Shown here piece after piece: positions 30,353 to 35,931 of a stretch of DNA of 38,964 bases. Source of the stretch: DATFJC01 sp964528795 (GTDB lineage Bacteria > Patescibacteriota > Patescibacteriia > UBA2591 > UBA6264); assembly GCA_964528795.1 (NCBI GenBank), contig CAZGUY010000005.1, forward strand, positions 1 to 38,964, in the 5' to 3' direction. Positions within the stretch are counted from its first letter, which is position 1; the number at the start of each line of letters is the position of its first letter. The notes below the pieces were generated by a model that worked only from the letters and a program-made list of their open reading frames with translations, was not told the origin of the DNA and did not search any database. A program made the position numbers and the translations under genes.

Positions 30353-33300
30353 ATGCCAGCTCCATCTAGTGTTTCTACACTTGCTTTACCTGAAAAAAGA
30401 AAACAAAAATCATTTGACTTTGATTCAATTCAACTTTCTCTTGCTTCACCAAAAGAGATAGAAAAATGGTCTTATGGTGAGGTTTTAGAGCCAGAAACTA
30501 TTAATTATAGAACAAGAAAGCCAGAAAGAGATGGTTTGTTTTGTCAAAAAATCTTTGGTCCTGTAAAGGACTTTCAATGTGCTTGTGGTAAATACAAAAA
30601 GATTAGATACAAAGGAATTGTATGTGATAGATGTGGGGTAGAAGTAACAAGAAGTTTAGTAAGAAGAGAAAGATTTGGTCATATTGATTTGGCTGCTCCA
30701 GTAAGTCATATATGGTTTTTAAGAGGCATCCCTTCAAAAATAGGGATGATTTTGGGTATGTCTATAAAAAACATTGAAAAAGTAGTTTATTTTGCAAACT
30801 TTGTTATTATCAATGTTGAAGACGAATTAAAAGAGCAAGTGCTAGATAAATTAAAAAATGAATTTGAAGAAAAAGTTAAAAATACGGAAGATGAAGAAGA
30901 GAAAAAAGAAATTAAAGAAAAATATAAAAAAGCTCGAAAACAAGTTAAAGGCTTAAAAGAAAAAAAGCTTATTACAGAGGTTGAATATAGAGAACTTTCT
31001 CTAAAATATGGTCATGTTTTTAGTGCCGGTATTGGTGCTGAAGCAATTGATAAACTTTTAAAAGAAACTGATTTAAAAGAATTAGCTAAAGAAGCTAAAA
31101 AAGCAAGAGAAAAAACTAAAAGCAAAAGTAAAATCAAAAAACTTACTAAAAGATTGAAATTTATTGATTACTTTATTGAAAATGATATTAAGCCAGAATG
31201 GATGATTATGAAAAATGTTCCTGTTATACCACCAAAACTTAGACCCCTTGTTCCTTTAGACGGGGGCCGTTTTGCTTCATCTGATTTAAATGATTTATAT
31301 AGAAGAGTAATTAATAGAAACAATCGTTTAAAGAAACTATATGATTTAAATGCTCCTGAGGTTATTTTAAGAAATGAAAAAAGAATGCTTCAGGAAGCTG
31401 TTGATGCTTTAATTGATAATAGTAAAAAAACTAGAAAAACTACTACTGCTTCTACTGGCCAAAAAAGACCTTTAAAGTCTTTAGCTGATATGCTTAAGGG
31501 TAAACAAGGAAGATTTAGAAGAAATCTTTTAGGTAAAAGAGTTGATTATTCTGGTAGAAGTGTGATTGTAGTGGGTCCAAAATTAAAAATGCATCAATGT
31601 GGACTTCCAAAAGTAATGGCAGCCGAACTTTTCAAACCTTTTGTAGCTTCAAAGTTAATTAAAAAAGAAGTAGTTCACAATGTTCATAGTGCTAATAATT
31701 TAATTGATAAAGGAACTGAAGAAGTTTGGGCTGCTTTAGAAGAGGTAGTTAAAGATTCTTATGTTTTATTAAATCGTGCTCCAACTTTGCACAGACTTGG
31801 TATTCAAGCTTTTCAACCAATACTTATTGAAGGAAAAGCAATTCAGCTTCATCCATTAGTTTGTGCTGCCTTTAATGCTGACTTTGATGGAGACCAAATG
31901 GCAGTTCATGTTCCAATTACAAAACAAGCTCAAAAAGAAGCAAAAGAACTAATGCTAGCTACTCATAACATGTTAAAGCCAGCTAGTGGAGAACCAATTG
32001 TTACCCCTCCAAAAGATATGGTTTGGGGAGCATATTATATGACGAAATTTAAAGATAGTGAAAAAGATGACAAAGATAATAAAAAGAAAAAAGGTAAGAA
32101 ATTAAAGAAAAAAGGCAAAAAGAAAAAGCAAATTGAATTACCTGCCTTTAGTAATGAAGAAGATGCTACCAATGCTTATGAAGCAGAAGAAGTAGAAATT
32201 AATGAAAGAATACTTTTAAATACTGATAAAGGTATTAAAGAAACTTGTGTTGGTAGAATTATATTTAAAAATCTTGTTCCAGAAGGTATTTATAAAATGG
32301 ATAAAGTAATTGATAAACCAACCCTTAAAAATATGGTAGCTCAAATCATTAGACAAGAAGGCATTGAAGAAACAGCTCAATATTTAGATAATATTAAAAA
32401 ATATACCTTAAAATATTTAACTACGTCTGGATTTTCTTGGGCTATGGGTGATTTGCCTAAATTAGAAGAAAAAAATGATATTTTAGATAAAACCCAAGAA
32501 GAAGTGGATAAAATTAATGATCAATATGAAGAAGGTCTTTTATCTAAAGAAGAAAAACGTAAAAAGGTAGTTGATCTTTGGCTTGATGCTAAAGAACAAG
32601 TTACTGATTTAGTTCAAGATGCTCTACCGCATGATACGGTTTATTCTATGGTAGAATCCGGGGCTCGTGGTTCTTGGAAACAGCTTTCTCAAATGTTTGG
32701 CATGAAAGGTACTGTAACTTCTCCAACTGGCAGAAGAATGGAGCTTCCAATTAAATCAGCTTACAAGCAAGGCCTTGATGTATTAGAATACTTTATTTCT
32801 ACTCATGGTTCTAGAAAAGGTTTAGCAGATACAGCCTTAAGAACTGCTAAAGCTGGTTATTTAACCAGAAGATTAGTTGATGTTGCTCAGGATGTAATTG
32901 TTAGAGAAGATGATTGTGGGGATGATGAAGGCCTTTTAATTACTAGAAAAGGAACTAAAAGAATGAATACTACTTGGTTTGATAGATTAAAAGGAAGATA
33001 TGCGGCTGATACAATTCGTGATCCTAACTCAGATGATGTTATAGTTAGAAAAGGGGACATGATTACAAGAGAAAAAGCCAAAGAAGTTGATGAGGCTGAT
33101 CCAAAAGAAGTAAAAATACGTTCTGCTTTAACTTGTAAAAGTACAAGAGGAGTGTGTGCTAAATGTTATGGTTATGATCTAAGTTATAATAAACCAGTCA
33201 AGGAAGGTACCCCAGTCGGTGTAATAGCAGCTCAAAGTATTGGTGAGCCTGGAACTCAGCTTACACTACGAACCTTTCACAGTGGTGGTGTAGCTGGAAA

Positions 33301-34057
33301 AGATATTACCCAAGGTTTACCAAGAGCTGAACAACTTTTTGAAGCAAGATCTGTTAAGAAAAAGGCTGTTTTAGCTCATGGGGATGGTAAGGTAGAAGTA
33401 AAGCAAGAAGATGATGAACAAAAATTAATTGTTAAATATGATGAGCCTAAGAAAAAGAAAAAAGGGAGATCAAAGAAAAAGAAAAAAGTTAAAAAGAAAG
33501 AATATAATGTTTCTGGTTTTTCACTTTGGGTCAAGGATGGCGATAAAGTCAAAAAAGGTGATCAATTAACAGATGGCCACATTGAATTAGAAGAACTTTA
33601 TAAATTAAAAGGAAAAAGGGCCGTTGAAAAATATATATTAAGAGAAGTTCAATATATTTATTCTTCACATGGTCAAACATTAAATGAAAAGCATATTGAA
33701 ATTATTATTAGGAAGATGTTCTCTCGTTGCGTTGTAAAAGAAGCTGGAGATACAAGTCTTTTACCAGGGGAAGTAATTCCAAAATCATATCTTAAAGAAG
33801 AAAATGAAAAAGTAAAAGGTTACAAAACTAAATCTCCTGCTAAAGCAAAAGAATTGTTAATTGGTATTACAAAAGCTTCTCTTTCAACTGATAGTTGGCT
33901 TTCATCTGCTTCTTTCCAAAGAACTTCAAGATCTTTGACAAAGGCAGCTGTAAGTGGGAGAGTAGATCATTTGTATGGTTTAAAAGAAAATGTAATTGTT
34001 GGAAGGCTTATACCAGCTGGTACTGGTTGGGAGCAAAGAAAAAAAGAAAATAAATAA
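30353..34057 (+). CDS. rpoC: RNA polymerase beta' subunit
   Basis: Catalytic subunit with the Mg-binding NADFDGD (508-514). Zinc site 1 is Cys76, Cys78, Cys91 and Cys94 (QCACGKYKKIRYKGIVCDRC). Zinc site 2 lies in the C-terminal half (DDCGDD, CKSTRGVCAKCYG). The trigger-loop/bridge-helix region includes GARGSWKQLSQMFGMKG and PVGVIAAQSIGEPGTQLTLRTFHSGG. Two lysine-rich inserts are visible, one after MVWGAYYMTKFKD (about 571-598) and one before YNVSGFSLWVKDGD (about 1030-1047). Length 1234. It ends with a stop followed closely by repeat R4 and a two-way terminator. Confidence 0.98.
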   Translation: MPAPSSVSTLALPEKRKQKSFDFDSIQLSLASPKEIEKWSYGEVLEPETINYRTRKPERDGLFCQKIFGPVKDFQCACGKYKKIRYKGIVCDRCGVEVTRSLVRRERFGHIDLAAPVSHIWFLRGIPSKIGMILGMSIKNIEKVVYFANFVIINVEDELKEQVLDKLKNEFEEKVKNTEDEEEKKEIKEKYKKARKQVKGLKEKKLITEVEYRELSLKYGHVFSAGIGAEAIDKLLKETDLKELAKEAKKAREKTKSKSKIKKLTKRLKFIDYFIENDIKPEWMIMKNVPVIPPKLRPLVPLDGGRFASSDLNDLYRRVINRNNRLKKLYDLNAPEVILRNEKRMLQEAVDALIDNSKKTRKTTTASTGQKRPLKSLADMLKGKQGRFRRNLLGKRVDYSGRSVIVVGPKLKMHQCGLPKVMAAELFKPFVASKLIKKEVVHNVHSANNLIDKGTEEVWAALEEVVKDSYVLLNRAPTLHRLGIQAFQPILIEGKAIQLHPLVCAAFNADFDGDQMAVHVPITKQAQKEAKELMLATHNMLKPASGEPIVTPPKDMVWGAYYMTKFKDSEKDDKDNKKKKGKKLKKKGKKKKQIELPAFSNEEDATNAYEAEEVEINERILLNTDKGIKETCVGRIIFKNLVPEGIYKMDKVIDKPTLKNMVAQIIRQEGIEETAQYLDNIKKYTLKYLTTSGFSWAMGDLPKLEEKNDILDKTQEEVDKINDQYEEGLLSKEEKRKKVVDLWLDAKEQVTDLVQDALPHDTVYSMVESGARGSWKQLSQMFGMKGTVTSPTGRRMELPIKSAYKQGLDVLEYFISTHGSRKGLADTALRTAKAGYLTRRLVDVAQDVIVREDDCGDDEGLLITRKGTKRMNTTWFDRLKGRYAADTIRDPNSDDVIVRKGDMITREKAKEVDEADPKEVKIRSALTCKSTRGVCAKCYGYDLSYNKPVKEGTPVGVIAAQSIGEPGTQLTLRTFHSGGVAGKDITQGLPRAEQLFEARSVKKKAVLAHGDGKVEVKQEDDEQKLIVKYDEPKKKKKGRSKKKKKVKKKEYNVSGFSLWVKDGDKVKKGDQLTDGHIELEELYKLKGKRAVEKYILREVQYIYSSHGQTLNEKHIEIIIRKMFSRCVVKEAGDTSLLPGEVIPKSYLKEENEKVKGYKTKSPAKAKELLIGITKASLSTDSWLSSASFQRTSRSLTKAAVSGRVDHLYGLKENVIVGRLIPAGTGWEQRKKENK

Positions 34058-34063
34058 AAAAAG

Positions 34064-34138
34064 AGACCTGGGGGTCGTTCCTCCCGGGAAGTGCTTAGAT
34101 TGGAGGTCTTTCCTCCCGAAGGGAGGTGAGACCTCCTC
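34064..34138. repeat. GC-rich hairpin repeat R4
   Basis: A small GACC-TGGG-GGTC hairpin and TTCCTCCCGGGAA lead into the 37-nt element at 34101-34137. There GGAGGTC pairs with GACCTCC and, inside, CCTCCC pairs with GGGAGG around a GAA loop, leaving a TTT/TGA internal loop. The 37 nt are identical to those at 34741-34777. Confidence 0.85.
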
Positions 34139-34156
34139 AAATCTCTCTAAAATATA

Positions 34157-34197
34157 TAAAAAAAGAGGATGACTATTGATTTAGTCATCCTTTTTGT
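34157..34197. terminator. Two-way terminator between rpoC and the minus-strand orphan gene
   Basis: GGATGACT (34167-34174) pairs with AGTCATCC (34183-34190). A T-run follows on the plus strand and an A-run precedes it, so it can end rpoC and the convergent gene at 34208-34633. Confidence 0.88.
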
Positions 34198-34207
34198 TTA
34201 TATTAGT

Positions 34208-34633
34208 TTATCCAGGAGTAACATTTTCAAGGTCTTCTAGTGTTTCATAGAGTTGGACTAAGGTGGGAAGAGGAAATTTTTTCTGTTGAATACCAATAGC
34301 AGTAATAACAATTTTTTTAGTAGTGGGGTCTTGATAAATGCTGATATAGTTATCATTGCTCATAGGGACATAAACTTGCACTGCTAAATAAGGATTTAAT
34401 TTAATTTTAATAACTGGTTTGTCAGCTAAAGAGCCCCATTTAGTTAAGATGTATACGAGAAGAGCTTGAGCTGCTTTGAAAAAGTCAGTATTTATGTTTC
34501 TATAACGATGATTTATCATTGAACCGATTTTTACTATTATTTTTTTTCGAACTTGAAACTCTTCGCCAAGTTGAATTTTGTCCAAAATCTTTTCTTCATT
34601 GTCCCAAAGATTGTTATTATTAATTTTTAACAT
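34208..34633 (-). CDS. Hypothetical 141-residue protein
   Basis: I do not recognise the family. The protein is soluble, starts MLKINNNNLWDNEEKIL, and has a mixed alpha/beta look: a helix around TDFFKAAQALLVYILTKWG (49-67), then strands (VIKIKLNPYLAVQVYVPM, YISIYQDPTTKKIVITAIG). It is the only clearly real minus-strand gene in the window. Support for coding: a consensus promoter (below), GGAGG ending 7 nt before the ATG, and a terminator after the stop. It is convergent with rpoC and divergent from the exported protein gene at 34946, with hairpin repeats on both sides. The patch looks like an accessory insertion, though base use resembles the rest of the window. Confidence 0.72.
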   Translation of the reverse strand: MLKINNNNLWDNEEKILDKIQLGEEFQVRKKIIVKIGSMINHRYRNINTDFFKAAQALLVYILTKWGSLADKPVIKIKLNPYLAVQVYVPMSNDNYISIYQDPTTKKIVITAIGIQQKKFPLPTLVQLYETLEDLENVTPG

Positions 34634-34683
34634 TTTTATCCTCCTTTTTTATTTTAAAGATTATTGTTTTCGAGATTAGTTTT

Positions 34684-34712
34684 AATATAGGAAAATTTTT
34701 TAATTTTGTCAA
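34684..34712 (-). promoter_or_regulatory. Promoter of the minus-strand orphan gene
   Basis: On the minus strand, TTGACA (34712-34707), 17-nt spacer, TATATT (34689-34684). The leader of ~44 nt ends with AAAAAAGGAGGATAAAA before the ATG. Confidence 0.75.
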
Positions 34713-34740
34713 GTTTTTAACCTCTTAAATTGCATGGAAA

Positions 34741-34777
34741 TGGAGGTCTTTCCTCCCGAAGGGAGGTGAGACCTCCT
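34741..34777. repeat. 37-nt nested hairpin repeat R5
   Basis: Exact copy of 34101-34137: outer stem GGAGGTC/GACCTCC, internal loop TTT/TGA, inner stem CCTCCC/GGGAGG, loop GAA. It lies between the divergent promoters of the two orphan genes. Confidence 0.87.
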
Positions 34778-34809
34778 ATTTGGTGGAAGAAGAGAATTAA
34801 AATATTATA

Positions 34810-34836
34810 AGGTCCTCCTTTGGAGGTGCGACCTCT
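34810..34836. repeat. Degenerate hairpin repeat R6
   Basis: AGGTCCTCCTTTGGAGG followed by TGCGACCTCT. CCTCC pairs with GGAGG around TTT, and AGGT pairs with ACCT outside. It looks like a shortened copy of the R4/R5 element. Confidence 0.65.
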
Positions 34837-34865
34837 ATAGCAATTAAGAAAATTTCCTGATTACC

Positions 34866-34893
34866 TTGACAAAAGGCTAAATTTTGTTATACT
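34866..34893 (+). promoter_or_regulatory. Promoter of the exported orphan protein gene
   Basis: TTGACA (34866-34871), 16-nt spacer, TATACT (34888-34893). The start would be near 34900. Confidence 0.75.
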
Positions 34894-34902
34894 ATTAAAA
34901 AG

Positions 34903-34916
34903 TTAATGATCATTAA
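34903..34916. promoter_or_regulatory. 14-bp perfect palindrome at the start site (candidate operator)
   Basis: TTAATGATCATTAA lies immediately downstream of the predicted start site of the exported protein gene, where a bound repressor would block transcription. It is a perfect inverted repeat, but AT-rich and short. Confidence 0.4.
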
Positions 34917-34945
34917 ATTTCAAATTAATAAAAGGAGGATCAGAA

Positions 34946-35581
34946 ATGAGAAAATTTTTAAAGGTATTTTTAGTTTTAGCTTTAGTGTCATCGATTGGAT
35001 TTGGTTTTTCTTTAGGTATTAAAGATTATTATTTCCAAGTAGATGGATTTTCAATGTTTCCTTGGCGAGGTCTTAGCTTTAATAAAGGCTCTTGTCTTTA
35101 TGGAGAGATTTCAACCGGTAAGTTAGCTATAGGAGCATTTCAATATACTAATTGGGATGGTAGTTTAGATAATGACGAGTTAGATCTCACTTTATCTTAT
35201 AGAATGAATCTTGAAAAATTAAGACTTAGTCTCTTGTATACTGAATATAATTTGCCAAGTATTAAAAATGGTTGGAATTATACTAGAGAGATAGGAGTTT
35301 CTTTTCTGGTTTTAAATCATTTTGTAATGGAGTTTTATAAGGATCTTGGAAAGTATAATACTATTGCAGCGGAGTTTGGTGTTGAAACTCAGTTTATACC
35401 AGGTCTTAATGCTAGTATTAGGGGTGGTATAAATCAAAGTCAATGGGTTGATGAAGAAGTTAAGTATTTTATAGGAGAACTTCATAAAGGTTTTGGAAAA
35501 CATTTTATAGTCCATTGTGGGGCAATGTATTCAACTTACAATGGTACTAAACCATTCCTTATAGCAAGTTGGCACTTATAA
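34946..35581 (+). CDS. Exported beta-strand-rich protein, unknown function
   Basis: A 211-residue protein with a clear Sec signal peptide (MRKFLKVFLVLALVSSIGFGFS; cleavage probably near residue 20-22). The mature part looks like a run of amphipathic beta-strands with short turns (KLAIGAFQYTNW, ELDLTLSYRMN, LRLSLLYTEYNL, REIGVSFLVLNHFVMEFYKDLG, TIAAEFGVETQFIP, LNASIRGGINQSQW) and ends in strand-like PFLIASWHL. That pattern resembles a small membrane beta-barrel, unexpected in a CPR cell thought to lack an outer membrane; a secreted beta-sandwich is the alternative. Strong AGGAGG before the ATG, own promoter and terminator. I do not recognise a named family. Confidence 0.7.
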   Translation: MRKFLKVFLVLALVSSIGFGFSLGIKDYYFQVDGFSMFPWRGLSFNKGSCLYGEISTGKLAIGAFQYTNWDGSLDNDELDLTLSYRMNLEKLRLSLLYTEYNLPSIKNGWNYTREIGVSFLVLNHFVMEFYKDLGKYNTIAAEFGVETQFIPGLNASIRGGINQSQWVDEEVKYFIGELHKGFGKHFIVHCGAMYSTYNGTKPFLIASWHL

Positions 35582-35610
35582 TCTCTAATATATACCTTTT
35601 TAAAACATTA

Positions 35611-35638
35611 GACCGAGAATATTTCTCGGTCTTTTTTT
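35611..35638 (+). terminator. Rho-independent terminator after the exported protein gene
   Basis: GACCGAGAA / TTCTCGGTC perfect 9-bp stem with TAT loop and seven T. Confidence 0.9.
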
Positions 35639-35643
35639 AACAG

Positions 35644-35768
35644 TGGTTAACCTTAAGGGTTCACCAAAAAGGGAGCCAAAAGGGAGGAAAAGGGAGGTCT
35701 GATCTCCACCCGGAGGTTTGATCTCCGTAGGGAGGTCAAACCTCCCCACCTCCCTACCACTCCCTATC
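35644..35768. repeat. GC-rich tandem hairpin repeat R7
   Basis: It opens with the R1/R2 leader (GGTTAACCTTAAGGGTTCAC), then purine-rich AGGGAGG stretches, then three 15-nt hairpins: GGAGGTCTGATCTCC (35693-35707), GGAGGTTTGATCTCC (35712-35726) and GGAGGTCAAACCTCC (35731-35745). A pyrimidine-rich arm (CCACCTCCCTACC) follows and could pair with the upstream GGGAGG. The modules have A:T where R1 and R3 have C:G in the stem. Confidence 0.8.
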
Positions 35769-35789
35769 ATACCTCACTTTTGTGGGGTA

Positions 35790-35833
35790 GTTAACAATTG
35801 TTAACTTTTGTTATTAGGTTAACATGTGTTAAA
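35790..35833. promoter_or_regulatory. Paired GTTAAC sites upstream of ftsK
   Basis: GTTAAC-AATT-GTTAAC (35790-35805) and GTTAAC-ATGT-GTTAAA (35818-35833): two direct pairs with 4-nt spacing. GTTAAC is also the core of the GGTTAACC that opens R1 and R7. They could be operators or relics of the repeat. The rest of the 35582-35931 gap holds the terminators, repeat R7 and the ftsK promoter; no gene is seen. Confidence 0.35.
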
Positions 35834-35838
35834 CCTTT

Positions 35839-35867
35839 AAGACAAAGAAATAGTCTTTGTCTTTTTG
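35839..35867 (+). terminator. Terminator-like hairpin before ftsK
   Basis: AAGACAAAG (35839-35847) pairs with CTTTGTCTT (35855-35863) around a 7-nt loop, followed by TTTG. Because another terminator lies at 35611, this one would end a transcript covering R7 and the GTTAAC sites. Confidence 0.75.
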
Positions 35868-35889
35868 TTTACTTATTATATAACTTTGT

Positions 35890-35895
35890 TATAAT
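35890..35895 (+). promoter_or_regulatory. -10 box of the ftsK promoter
   Basis: TATAAT, with a possible -35 TTGTTT at 35865-35870 (19-nt spacing, suboptimal). The leader would be about 30 nt. Confidence 0.5.
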
Positions 35896-35931
35896 ATAGT
35901 TAAAGATGTATTAATATTTTAACTTAGGTTT

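Noticed and set aside
35693..35745. CRISPR array
   Set aside because: Units are 15-nt hairpins separated by 3-4 nt with no spacers of usual length and no cas genes.
34058..35931. Prophage or insertion sequence
   Set aside because: No transposase, integrase or phage genes are present; only short hairpin repeats and two orphan genes.
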